Source: Blautia hansenii DSM 20583
GTDB lineage: Bacteria; Bacillota; Clostridia; Lachnospirales; Lachnospiraceae
Assembly: GCF_002222595.2 (NCBI RefSeq)
Contig: NZ_CP022413.2
Location: 1,628,001 to 1,692,000 of the forward strand
Direction: 5' to 3'
DNA: 64,000 nucleotides
In this document: positions 51,640 to 61,500 of the stretch, one piece after another
Position numbering within the stretch: the stretch's first letter is position 1
Layout: the number at the start of each line of letters is the position of its first letter
Program-made: the position numbers and the translations under genes
The notes under the pieces: generated by a model
Seen by the model: only the letters and a program-made list of their open reading frames with translations
What the model was told of the DNA's origin: nothing
Database searches by the model: none

Positions 51640-53715
51640 TTAGTCAATATTCAGTTTTTCTAAAAGACTGTTGAAAGCTTCTCCTTCCATCATGTATAAA
51701 TTGTTCTGCATCTGAGTTCCTCTGTCTTCAAACAGAATGTTAAAATTAAGCTCATAGCTCACCTTGCTTCCCAATCCATAATGCCCCATTTCATAAGTAA
51801 GGCTTGGAAGAATTTCTTCAATCTCTGCCTTGTCTGTAATTACTTCTTCTACATATTCGCCATTGCTTCTTGTTCCATAGCAAGTAATACTCAGAATGTC
51901 ATCTGATGAAAGCTCTTTTAAAGGCTGTCCTGCATTTTCCAGAAGCTCTCTTGTCTTTGTAAAACTTTCATAAATCGGAAAATCCGTTGTCTGATTATAA
52001 TTTTCCTCAATTTTTTCTTCTACGGATAGATAGCCTAGAATTCTGTCTTTGGAGCTTTGTTCCAAAGTCATACTTTCCAACTCTCCTTTATAGGTTTTAT
52101 AAATATTATCTATAACGTCTTCTGTTGCATTAAGCTGAAGTCTTTTATCAAAAATATCTTTTACATATAAGTATTCTATATCCTGTTCTGATACATAGCT
52201 AGTAGGCAGCATTGTTTTTTTATAATCCCAGTTATCATAAATATCAGAGGCCAAGGCTAAAATTTCTTTGCTTTCCGGCAAGTAATAAGCTCTGTTTACG
52301 GTTCTTCCGTTTTTTAAGTGATAGCGGATGTATACAGATACCATAACGCTTTCATCCTCTTCTGTAAGAGCCCATGTGCTTTGAGTCCGAAGAAAAGCCG
52401 GAGCTATATCAACACTTTGCTTATCATGATCCTTATAATAATTTACACCAAGCTTTGCCATTTCATATATAGCATCAAAATCTTTTGTCTGATTTCTCTC
52501 CATCTGTTCATCTGCTCCCACCGGATATTTCATCGGATAATTTGCTCTTTCATTGATACTAGTAAAATAAACAGACATAGTCTCCACATCATCTTTTTCC
52601 GGCAAGTATTCATCCACACCTAAAATATCCATTTTATATCCGGCTAAAACCACTGCCAAGACAGCTAAAATCACACCGGTTGATATTTGGGGCCGAATAC
52701 ATTTACGAATATCCATAGTAAATAAAAATTCAAATACACAAGATAAAACAATTGACACTAAAATCACAGATACGCACAGCCACAAAAATTCATGCTCCAT
52801 ACCCGCACTAAAAAACAGAGAAATTAAAACAGAAATCGGCAGCACTGCACAAACCTTAATCATCGGCTGAAGCTTCTGGAAAGCTACGGATTTATGAAAG
52901 CTCTCGGACGGTCGTATTTTATAAATACACACATCTACTGCTAAAACCACAGCAATTAAAACTACTGCATAAATCACATACCCTCTTATACTGCCTATTT
53001 CTGCAGCCCAAAGATCCAGTGCATCTAAGTGTGAAATAACAGGACTTAAATATTTTGTAATCCCTGGTTCTTGAAACTGTGCTAAAGTATCAAAAAACAT
53101 ATTGTTCATATAGTGATATGCCCCGTATACAATCCAGCCGTAAGACATAAATCCCGTAAAAGCAAGAATACCTGTAAATAAATTCCCTGTCAGCAGTATA
53201 GCCAAAATTGCAAACACATACAATTCAAGGAAAAACAAAATATTCATTCCAATTGCAACAATCGTCTGAACTCCACTTTGAGCGCTGACTCCATGATAGC
53301 CGATGCCAATTAAGTAAGTGATGCCTACACTCAATAAATACGGTACAAAAAACATGAAAAAGCCGCTGAAAAAAGGAATAACAAAAAGCTCTTCTCTTTT
53401 TAAAGGGAGACTGTGATAAAAATCTGTTTTTTCACCGGAATACAAATAACAGAAACCTATAACGCCTAATAAAACAGCAATCACTCCGATAAAAATCGTC
53501 GCCATATTATTCTCCATTCCGATGCAGTTTAAAAATTCCATCTTCACCGGATTCATTTCATTCTCCATAGGAATAATTGCTTTTGCCCTGTCTAATGCCA
53601 TAATTGTTTTTAACGGAAATATTGCAAGAAATCCCAACGTTATAAGAATAAGCAAATAAAAATTTCTCCGAATATTTTCCTTTATACTGTTAAATAAATA
53701 ATTTCTTGATGTCAT
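51640..53715 (-). CDS. ABC-2-type transporter permease, large, with extracytoplasmic domain
   Basis: 691 aa. About ten hydrophobic segments in the first 365 residues (LLILITLGFLAIFPL, then ...YSGEKTDFYHSLPLKREEL, a motif typical of YtrB-partner permeases). The last 320 residues are a charged extracytoplasmic domain (MDILGVDEYLPEKDD onward). Functions with the ATPase encoded just upstream (26-nt overlap). Substrate unknown; related Ytr-type systems are linked to cell-envelope stress and acetoin or antibiotic responses in Bacillus. Confidence 0.85.
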   Translation of the reverse strand: MTSRNYLFNSIKENIRRNFYLLILITLGFLAIFPLKTIMALDRAKAIIPMENEMNPVKMEFLNCIGMENNMATIFIGVIAVLLGVIGFCYLYSGEKTDFYHSLPLKREELFVIPFFSGFFMFFVPYLLSVGITYLIGIGYHGVSAQSGVQTIVAIGMNILFFLELYVFAILAILLTGNLFTGILAFTGFMSYGWIVYGAYHYMNNMFFDTLAQFQEPGITKYLSPVISHLDALDLWAAEIGSIRGYVIYAVVLIAVVLAVDVCIYKIRPSESFHKSVAFQKLQPMIKVCAVLPISVLISLFFSAGMEHEFLWLCVSVILVSIVLSCVFEFLFTMDIRKCIRPQISTGVILAVLAVVLAGYKMDILGVDEYLPEKDDVETMSVYFTSINERANYPMKYPVGADEQMERNQTKDFDAIYEMAKLGVNYYKDHDKQSVDIAPAFLRTQSTWALTEEDESVMVSVYIRYHLKNGRTVNRAYYLPESKEILALASDIYDNWDYKKTMLPTSYVSEQDIEYLYVKDIFDKRLQLNATEDVIDNIYKTYKGELESMTLEQSSKDRILGYLSVEEKIEENYNQTTDFPIYESFTKTRELLENAGQPLKELSSDDILSITCYGTRSNGEYVEEVITDKAEIEEILPSLTYEMGHYGLGSKVSYELNFNILFEDRGTQMQNNLYMMEGEAFNSLLEKLNID

Positions 53716-54592
53716 ATCCTGCCACCTCCGTTTCGCTGATAAAGATTTCTTCTAGGGTTAATGGAATTGCCTCTGCAAACAATGGTTTTCTGTTATTGAT
53801 TTTCCTCATAATTTCTTCTCGTTCCCCTTTTACCACCATGGTCAAAAGAGAAAGCCGTTTCTCATACTGCATCACATCCAACTCTTGCAAAAGCTCTTCT
53901 TCTGCTTTCTCATCCGGTATAACACACTGTACTTTATGAATATGCAGCTTCATATCTTCTACGTCTTTTGACAGAAGAACACCGCCTTTATGCAGCAACC
54001 CTACGTGGTCACAAATATCTTCCAGCTCACGCAGATTATGAGAAGCAATAATCGGTGTAAATTCTCTTTCGGAAACCTCATAGGCTAAAATGCTCTTTGC
54101 AGCCTGACGCATAACCGGATCTAAACCGTCAAAAGTCTCATCACAAAACAAATATTTTGTACCTGAACAAATTCCCAGTATCAATGCAGCCTGACGTTTC
54201 ATTCCCTTTGAAAAAGTGCTGATTTTTCTTTTTTCATCTAAGCCCAGATTAGAAGCCAGCTTATGAAAACGCTCTCTATCATATTTTCGATAGTACATGG
54301 CATAATACTGAACCATTTCTTTCATGGTTGCATTTTGAAAAAAATAAGCTACATCCGGCAAAAAGAAAATTTCTTCCTTTATAGTAGGATTTTCGTACAC
54401 CGGTTTATTATCTATAAATATTGTTCCGCTGTCTTGTTTTAAAACTCCTGCCAGCATACGCAAGAGTGTACTTTTTCCTGCGCCGTTGGTTCCTGCCAGT
54501 CCGAAAATACTGTTATCCGAAATTTTTAAAGATACTTCGTTCACTGCCTGTAAAGAACCAAAGGATTTGGACAGTTTTTCTGTTTTAATCAT
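53690..54592 (-). CDS. ABC transporter ATP-binding protein, Ytr-type
   Basis: 300 aa. Walker A GTNGAGKST (34-42), signature STFSKGMKRQ, Walker B-like KYLFCDETFDGLD with the catalytic Glu, and the H-loop ASHNLRELE. Powers the large ABC-2 permease that follows. Its ATG overlaps the regulator stop (ATGA), so the three genes are one operon, auto-regulated by the GntR protein. Confidence 0.95.
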   Translation of the reverse strand: MIKTEKLSKSFGSLQAVNEVSLKISDNSIFGLAGTNGAGKSTLLRMLAGVLKQDSGTIFIDNKPVYENPTIKEEIFFLPDVAYFFQNATMKEMVQYYAMYYRKYDRERFHKLASNLGLDEKRKISTFSKGMKRQAALILGICSGTKYLFCDETFDGLDPVMRQAAKSILAYEVSEREFTPIIASHNLRELEDICDHVGLLHKGGVLLSKDVEDMKLHIHKVQCVIPDEKAEEELLQELDVMQYEKRLSLLTMVVKGEREEIMRKINNRKPLFAEAIPLTLEEIFISETEVAGYDIKKLFI

Positions 54593-54960
54593 ACTTTAAC
54601 CTCCTCGTAAAATTCCGCTGTCTTTTCCACACACTCTTCTTTTGAAATTCCAATCTCTTTTCCTTCTTTTATCAGTATTTTCAGCTTCTGTAAGAAAACA
54701 TTTTTTCGCTGTTCTACCAATGCCTGATTTCCTGAAACAAAGTTTCCTCTGCCTTTTACAGGATAGATAAATCCCTGCTGTTCCAAAAGAGAATATGCCT
54801 TTTGTATGGTATTGGGATTGATGGACAGCTCCGTAGCCAGGCTTCTTACAGACGGTATCTGTGTGTCCGGCTCCAAAACTCCTTTAATAATCAACATTTG
54901 AAATTTTTCCACAATTTGTTCATATATGGGTTTCCGATCTCGGTAATCAATAACAATCAA
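54589..54960 (-). CDS. GntR-family regulator, YtrA subfamily
   Basis: 123 aa, starting at TTG because AAAGGAGG lies 7 nt before it and the product then begins with the usual VIDYRDRKPIYEQIVEKF. Winged helix SVRSLATELSINPNTIQKAYSLLEQQGF is followed by the short helical dimerisation tail of YtrA. It is the first gene of the regulator-ATPase-permease operon, and an 8-bp inverted repeat sits at the promoter start point. Likely an autorepressor relieved by envelope stress or an unknown ligand. Confidence 0.93.
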   Translation of the reverse strand: MIVIDYRDRKPIYEQIVEKFQMLIIKGVLEPDTQIPSVRSLATELSINPNTIQKAYSLLEQQGFIYPVKGRGNFVSGNQALVEQRKNVFLQKLKILIKEGKEIGISKEECVEKTAEFYEEVKV

Positions 54961-55000
54961 GGTCTCTCCTCCTTTCCCAGTGTATGACAATTTGTATTGT

Positions 55001-55023
55001 GTGTACTATGTATCCTAGTACAC
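55001..55023 (-). promoter_or_regulatory. Operator of the YtrA-type GntR operon
   Basis: GTGTACTA, 7 bases, TAGTACAC: a perfect 8-bp inverted repeat lying right downstream of the -10, about where transcription starts. This layout is typical of YtrA autorepression. Confidence 0.8.
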
Positions 55024-55027
55024 TTAA

Positions 55028-55056
55028 AGTATAATAAAAACGACTCGCCCTGTCAA
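55028..55056 (-). promoter_or_regulatory. Promoter of the YtrA-type GntR operon
   Basis: TTGACA, 17-nt spacer, TATACT on the minus strand; near-consensus sigma-A promoter. Confidence 0.88.
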
Positions 55057-55110
55057 GATGTTGCGTAACAAAAAAGTTTAAAATTTTTAGCTTGACTACA
55101 TCCATATCTA

Positions 55111-55139
55111 TTTACACCAATAGTTTTATAATATATAAT
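55111..55139 (+). promoter_or_regulatory. Promoter ahead of the remnant ORF and Uma2 gene
   Basis: TTTACA, 17-nt spacer, TATAAT on the plus strand, about 60 bases before the small ORF and 120 before the Uma2 ATG. Confidence 0.7.
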
Positions 55140-55198
55140 CAGACATAATAGAAAAAGTATTTCCATCTTTAAAACAGCGCTATAAGGGAGATGCTCAA

Positions 55199-55300
55199 AT
55201 GTCAGAAATACATGAGTATTACCACTCTGTCACAATCCATCGAGTAGAAAGGACGTTTTACTATGGCAATACCACAAAAACAGATTTACACAGAAATTGA
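55199..55300 (+). pseudogene. Probable 5' remnant of a hydrogenase/ferredoxin-like gene
   Basis: A 33-codon ORF with its own GGGAG site at good spacing, overlapping the Uma2 start in another frame. It begins MSEIHEYYHSVTIHR; EYYHSVT(L/I) resembles the N-terminus of proteins annotated as [FeFe]-hydrogenase large subunit (group C, ferredoxin-PAS type) in Clostridia, where the next residues would be a CxGCxxC cluster. Here similarity stops after about 13 residues, at the Uma2 ribosome site. The match is from memory and short, so this may equally be a chance leader peptide. Confidence 0.35.
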
Positions 55301-55811
55301 TTATTACACTCTTCCTGAAGATGTACGAGCCGAACTGATAGACGGTCAGATTTATTACCAGGCTGCTCCCAGCCGTATCCATCAAAAAATCTTAGGAAAA
55401 ATCCATCAAAAAATTGCAAATTATATTGATTTAAAAGCCGGATTATGCGAAGTTTATCCCTCTCCGTTTGCAGTTAAATTATGGGAAGAAAGAACGACCA
55501 TTGTTGAGCCAGATATAAGCGTTATCTGTGACCCTAACAAACTGACAGAAAGAGGCTGCACCGGAGCGCCTGACTGGATTATCGAAATTATTTCTCCGGG
55601 AAACTCCAGCCATGACTATGTCAGAAAGCTAAACCTTTATGCTGGTGCAGGAGTTCGGGAATATTGGATTGTAAATCCTATAAATCGCACTGTACTTGTG
55701 TATTACTTAGAAGAAAGCAAATTTGAAGTATCTTCCTATACCTTCCAGGACAAAATAAAAGTCAATATTTACGATGATTTCTGGATTAACTTCATGGAAA
55801 TCAACCCATAA
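55263..55811 (+). CDS. Uma2-family PD-(D/E)xK endonuclease-like protein
   Basis: 182 aa, DUF820/Uma2 restriction-endonuclease fold. Acidic/lysine active site is visible: VEPDISVICD, then DWIIEIISPGNSSHDYVRKL, then GVREYWIVNP. Uma2 proteins are widespread and often multi-copy in cyanobacteria and some Firmicutes; the biological role is unknown. GAAAGGACG precedes the ATG. Plus strand, convergent with the PIWI cassette. Confidence 0.9.
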   Translation: MAIPQKQIYTEIDYYTLPEDVRAELIDGQIYYQAAPSRIHQKILGKIHQKIANYIDLKAGLCEVYPSPFAVKLWEERTTIVEPDISVICDPNKLTERGCTGAPDWIIEIISPGNSSHDYVRKLNLYAGAGVREYWIVNPINRTVLVYYLEESKFEVSSYTFQDKIKVNIYDDFWINFMEINP

Positions 55812-55846
55812 TCCTTTTGTGAACCGCTTGCGCAATCTTTCTTGGA

Positions 55847-55886
55847 TGACAGCAGGTTTTATTTTCATTCCTGCTGTCAAATCTTT
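55847..55886 (+). terminator. Terminator after the Uma2 gene
   Basis: TGACAGCAGG and CCTGCTGTCA form a perfect 10-bp stem around a 13-nt T-rich loop, followed by AATCTTTTTT on the plus strand. On the minus strand no good T-run follows, so it would end the PIWI operon poorly. Confidence 0.85.
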
Positions 55887-55889
55887 TTT

Positions 55890-58517
55890 CTAAAATCGCC
55901 TCTTTATTTTACCCATAAATTCTCTTTTATTGTATGACCGCCTTTCTTGTGTTGCTTCATTTTCTTCCAGCTCTTGCCTTGTCATGTCTTTCCCATTCTC
56001 TGCAATAATATATTCTGTAAGTCTTTTTAATAAATATAGTGGCAATGGGGTAAGCGTCTGCGGTGATGCAGTAAGCGGCATACTCATTAAATCAAAGGTT
56101 AACTCTGCATAATATGAAAACAAAGTTTCCTGTGATGTTACAATATCAATCTCTGCCACTGTCTGAAGATAAAGTGGTTTTGAAGGAAGCATTAGTTTTG
56201 TCAAAGAAGCTTTTGGAGCCTTTATATCCGACCTTTTATGTACCAGATAGAACGTATTTCTTCTGTATTCACTCTGATATACACCACTAATCCGGTTATA
56301 AGGCTTCTTATCGTCTAAAGTATGGGCGCTCGGTACCTCATCCGTTGTATTAAAGCGAATTAATGTTAAGTTTTCTTTATGAATAAAAAGCTCTGTTTCC
56401 ATACATTTCTTAAAATCAGCATTTTTAGCTAGTTTTAATTGATTTCTGCTTGCACAATCAATAAAGCAAACAACTTTTTTATGAATACATGTAAGCTCAT
56501 TAATAGTTCTTAAAAACCATTGCTTAATCCCATCCGCTAAAACACTAGCCTTACAGCCTATAAAATTTACTTTTTTCAAAAGTTCTCTATCAAGTCTTTG
56601 ACACATCTCAGGTATAGAAAACCATCGTTCTTCATCATTATAAAGTCTTATAAACATAGCTCCGTCTTTAATTAACGTCATTCCAAATATCTTACCATTG
56701 TTTAAATCTGATATTCTTCCAAATCCAACTATGCAATCCATTTCATGTATGAAATATTTCTTATCCTCATACATGAGCGGCGAATAAAACCCGCCCGCAA
56801 AAACAAGATCCTCTACGGTATTTTTCAATCTGGAAAGAAAGTCTTTATTTCTATAAACCGTTTCCTTCTCCATCCCGTCTACAACAGAGCCGTCTATGAA
56901 TTGTGTCATTACTCCCATTTTTGCTAATTTATTCCGAATAAAATATTTTGGATCGATATCTTTCAAATTACTATATTTTTTCAAACGAAAATCAAGCATA
57001 TCAATAGCTGCCAATTTTAAAGTGTTTCTCTTATCATCACCAAATATTTTTCTTAATTCTTCTTCTCTTTCTTTCTCATGCGTTTTTCTGTTTATACAGG
57101 GGAGCATTCCGGAAAATTGGTTTTTTACAAAGACAATCTGAACTTCTTTTCCATTAATCTGAACTATATTATGATTTGAAAAAGAAACTCTTAGCAAACT
57201 CTGAAGCATCTCTTGAAAAGCACTTTGAATAACAGGATTATTTGATGCCACATAAAAAATAATTCTATTACAATTCCCGTTATACAAATATCCTTTTTTA
57301 TTGATTGCTATATTCGGAAACTGTAATTCCTCACTAATTCCTTCTTCATCTTCTACTTCTTTTGCAGTAGTTAAAATGGTTTTCCCTATTATGTGTATTT
57401 CATTAAGAGGTTGACGTGGGGTTAGTTCTGGAAAACATTCTGTTATTCGCTCCCACATTTCTTTTCGCTCCGGTAAACCTGCACCTCTGCTTACATAATT
57501 TTTTAAAAACTTCGTGATAATAAGTGCATGACCGTTCATTTCAAAATTTCTGACAGCTTGATTTTGTTCCAATATTTCTTGGATATCAATCTGCTCAAGT
57601 TCTAAAAAACAGCTATCCGCACAATCACACCACCAGGCCTTTTCTTTCTTCCCACGTTTCACATCAATTTCAAAATAAACCGGCTGCACATGATTATAAT
57701 ATTTACTGTCCCTACAAAGATATACTTTTGTGCTTTGTTTTCCGGATAAATAGTTTTTTCCCGTATTTTTGTTAATAATAGAATAACCCGTCCATATTCT
57801 GGTATGTAAAGTTGTGTGAAGAGTATAATATTCCTCATCAATACACTTTTTAAGCCTTATATCCAAATAGTAGGAAAAAGGCTGATCTGTATAATATGTT
57901 TCCTCATCTGTCACAATCTCCTCAATATTTTCCGAAATAAATGCTTCTTGGTTTTTCCTTCCTAAAAAAATAGGCGACGTTATTAATTCTGTATCAGTTC
58001 CATCTGTCATAACCAGTGTAAAATTCAGCTCACAACCCAAAGTATCCATACGTATTGGTTTTTGTGTCAGCCGATACCCATAATATTTTGGTAATAATCC
58101 GTACATGAGCGCCTCATACCTATACAAAGTATCCATAGACACACATTCACATTTTCCCCAGTCTCCATCTAAATCATAAGGAAATTTTTCGTTGAAATTA
58201 TCTTCGTAGCTTTTTTTAATCCATTCTATGGTTCGGATTTTCAAAAGCTCCACGTTGATTTCTTCCATGCTTACGAACCAAATATTATCGTTGCCGGAAA
58301 TTTGATATACTTTTCCAAACGCAAATAAAACACCGGGGAAATTTAAAATAACAACTTTCTTGATTACTGTTCCTGTCCAATCATATTCCTTTATTGGTTT
58401 TACTTTCCCTAAAAAATCTTTTAGATGAGAAGGCATCCGGTAAATATAGATTTTGTGTTCTTTTAAAGCTTCTCTTCGTACTTCCATCGCATGCAATTGT
58501 AATTTGTTTTCTTTCAT
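55890..58517 (-). CDS. Prokaryotic PIWI protein of the pPIWI-RE family
   Basis: 875 aa, no signal peptide or membrane helix. The layout fits the pPIWI-RE family: N-terminal module (about 1-400, the region named DUF3962/pPIWI_RE_X), a MID-like part (about 400-560) and a C-terminal RNase H-like PIWI part (about 570-860). DPKYFIRNKLAKMGVMTQFI (522-541) is a recognisable block. The Arg and Glu that name the family are proposed here as R721 and E727 in LIRFNTTDEVP; a probable strand-end Asp is D687 in VCFIDCASRN. The classical DEDX set is not fully visible, so nuclease activity is open. It overlaps the helicase gene by 4 nt (ATGA). The family is predicted, from neighbourhoods, to take part in defence against mobile DNA. 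Confidence 0.82.
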   Translation of the reverse strand: MKENKLQLHAMEVRREALKEHKIYIYRMPSHLKDFLGKVKPIKEYDWTGTVIKKVVILNFPGVLFAFGKVYQISGNDNIWFVSMEEINVELLKIRTIEWIKKSYEDNFNEKFPYDLDGDWGKCECVSMDTLYRYEALMYGLLPKYYGYRLTQKPIRMDTLGCELNFTLVMTDGTDTELITSPIFLGRKNQEAFISENIEEIVTDEETYYTDQPFSYYLDIRLKKCIDEEYYTLHTTLHTRIWTGYSIINKNTGKNYLSGKQSTKVYLCRDSKYYNHVQPVYFEIDVKRGKKEKAWWCDCADSCFLELEQIDIQEILEQNQAVRNFEMNGHALIITKFLKNYVSRGAGLPERKEMWERITECFPELTPRQPLNEIHIIGKTILTTAKEVEDEEGISEELQFPNIAINKKGYLYNGNCNRIIFYVASNNPVIQSAFQEMLQSLLRVSFSNHNIVQINGKEVQIVFVKNQFSGMLPCINRKTHEKEREEELRKIFGDDKRNTLKLAAIDMLDFRLKKYSNLKDIDPKYFIRNKLAKMGVMTQFIDGSVVDGMEKETVYRNKDFLSRLKNTVEDLVFAGGFYSPLMYEDKKYFIHEMDCIVGFGRISDLNNGKIFGMTLIKDGAMFIRLYNDEERWFSIPEMCQRLDRELLKKVNFIGCKASVLADGIKQWFLRTINELTCIHKKVVCFIDCASRNQLKLAKNADFKKCMETELFIHKENLTLIRFNTTDEVPSAHTLDDKKPYNRISGVYQSEYRRNTFYLVHKRSDIKAPKASLTKLMLPSKPLYLQTVAEIDIVTSQETLFSYYAELTFDLMSMPLTASPQTLTPLPLYLLKRLTEYIIAENGKDMTRQELEENEATQERRSYNKREFMGKIKRRF

Positions 58518-61500
58518 TCATCTTCCTCCTGCAGATTACAATATATCCGTTCTGCTTCCCTGTTCATCTCACAAATTGCTTCATAAAAGTTCTGATACAA
58601 AATTTTTGTTGCCTTGTCTTCCATAATACTCTCCAATAAAAATTCCATAGAATGAATTGTGCTTGTACTTGGGCTTAGTTCTGTCCCTTGTTTCTGCAGC
58701 CCATCGCAAAAGGCGCTATCACACAAAAAAACAAAACTTTCATTCCCGTTTCTTTGTAAACGCCCAATTGCCTGCTTCATCTGGATTAAAATAAACCATG
58801 TCATGATTTCCCTGTCTTCCTCGTTTAAGCTTTTCCAGTATGTAATATTAGTGACATGAATAAATTTGGCAAAACAAGCTTTTCGAAATGCTAACATTCG
58901 ATTTTGATAATCTTTGTTTTCTTTTTTTACAGCATCTATAATTTTGTCCAGTTGATAATGAATCATTTGAATTTCATTCGCATAATTTCCGGGAACCATA
59001 TACGGTCTTGCCAAATAAAATTCCGTACCAAAATAAGAATTCCCGTCTTCATCCAGAATATTAAATCCTCTTGAAATAACAATCAGCGGAACCACCAAAA
59101 TATCCGCATAATTACTCAGAACCGGAAATCTTTCAATATCTTTACGATAGACCATATAATTTTTCTTTTCTGCCCCATCTTCATTCACAAAATAAGCATT
59201 AAAATTATGATATCTGAGCTTTGCACACACTTCTTCTGCTTCCTGATAACTTCCGCAAATAATCATAATCTTCCGATATTGACTTTTGGAAAGGCAAGCA
59301 CGAAGGGTATCTGCTAACTTATCTATCATTTTTTTAAGATTTTCTTTTCTCTGTCTTTCATTCGTTCCGGAAATACGGATATAAGATTTTCCATCTGCTA
59401 AGGGCTTAAATTTCATATAAATTTTCCCTTCCGGTTTTCCATACAGAATGGCATCCGGTTTTTTCGCAATATGATAATGCGCAGATTTCGGCGCTAAACT
59501 TGTCCCTGACAGACATAAAATGCCTGGACCCTTCTTCCCAAGTTCTTCTTTAGCCCCTGACCAATTCAACAGCATCTCTCTTCCTACACCTACATAACGG
59601 AGTGCATCAATATAAAGCAGATGATCCTTGAATTCCAATTTATAGCCAAGCAGCATACCAAAACATGGTTCCGTAACCAGGTGGCGCATTTGTTCTCTAA
59701 TTCCGGCAAACATACGTACACTTTTACTGTAACCTTCCATTTCAAAATATACGGAGCTATATAATCGAACTAATCTTTTCAGCATTACATCAAACGGAAC
59801 CAGCAACATAAGTAATATATATCGTTGGAACTGAAGTTCCTTATTTTTAATGTCAGAAGCATACGTTACACCATATCTTTTTAGTAAAGCTAAACTATTT
59901 TCTTCAATTTTCTTCTCTGCATAGCTACCCGTCCAGTGGAAATCAAACAGAAAATCCAACATAGTTTTTATCTCATTGCTTAGCTGCTCCTCTGTTATTC
60001 CATACATTCCCTCTGTTAGTTTTACATACTCCAAAAGAAGTTTTTCAAAAGATGTTTCCTTTCCATCGATGAGGACTTTTTCATAAGAAAATCCTTTCAA
60101 AACTTTATCCCGCAAAACATTGATCAAAATATTTTTGTTATTATAATGTTCAATAATATCGTGATATTTAATAAAAATCCGTTCCATGAGGGTCAAATGA
60201 GATTTCATTCGTTCGAAGTCCTGTTTAAAATTGTATAAATCATTTTTAATCACACTACAACCTTCAACTTTTTTATATAGCTTTTCTATTTCTACAAGAA
60301 TAGACTCCTGTTCCCGGTTAATATGCTCTGTTACCATTAAAGAACGTTCAAAATCTTGTTGAATGTCATCTGCCTCATCTACAATAATAAGATCCATAAG
60401 ATCATATAAAAGTTCGTACATGCTCCGATTATAATTATCTATTGGTTTTTCAACTTTACTCCTTGCGATCGCCTGTGGCGTAATTAAAATAATGTCCGCA
60501 TCTATCAGTTCTCGTATACGGAACTGATGTCCACATGCACCAAAAAAGGGACAGACAACCGGAACTGATTGCTCATTCAAGAGCCGGTTGCATGGATATT
60601 TTTCAGTTTCATCCCCTGCAACTGCTTTTAAAATACAATTTCCGGACAAAATAGCTATTTCATCAGAGTTTTTTATTTCACGAATTCCTCTGCAAGCCGC
60701 AAGATACTCTCGTAAATAGATTTCTTCACTTGAAGTACTGATAAATGGTATTGCCTGTATTCCACACTGTTTTAACAACATCCATAATTCAAGCAATTTT
60801 GAAATTGAATTTTCTACAACTGCTATTTTTAAATGTTCATTTTTCACCGCATCATAGATTAAAGCCTGTTTTAAAGTTGACTTTCCGGAGCCTAAAGTCC
60901 CTACAACGTGGCGTAAACCATCCAGTTTTAACTCATCTCCATCCAAAATTTCAAGCTGAATGGATGGTCTATGTGAAAATATTCCCCCCATTTCTGCCAA
61001 AATCATATTCCAATCTTTATCTTGCCGGATTGTATAGATTTTCTTTTCTCTATAAGCAGGAAGCGTAGCTAATTCATCTGACGAACTTTCTACATTCAGC
61101 TCAAAGGCCTCTTGATTTCTATAAAAGATTTTTTCACAATAAACCTCTTTTTTTATTTCTTCTTCATCCGGAAGAGAATTTAAAAAATTTCGAAATAACA
61201 AAAATCTCTCCACAGAAACCTGGCAAGATGGGTTGATACGAATATGTCCTTCTTCTATCGTAAATATACGTTCACGTTCCATATGTGTCATGTAGTCATC
61301 CAAATCCCTGTTCCAGTAAAAACGGCTGCCATAAGAATGCCAGTACTTTCTCACCATATAAAGCCATCTCTGATGCTCTGCTGTAACCCTTTTTTCAGAC
61401 AAACGCAGATAATATTTATTAAAAACGCTCCACCCCTCTTTTGCTTCTATATCCTCTCCTATGGAATGGATAACATATAAGCATACTTCTATTGCTATCT

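Noticed and set aside
55847..55886. Hairpin as terminator for the PIWI operon
   Set aside because: On the minus strand the stem is followed by ATCCAAGAAAG, not a T-run, so it is assigned to the Uma2 gene only.
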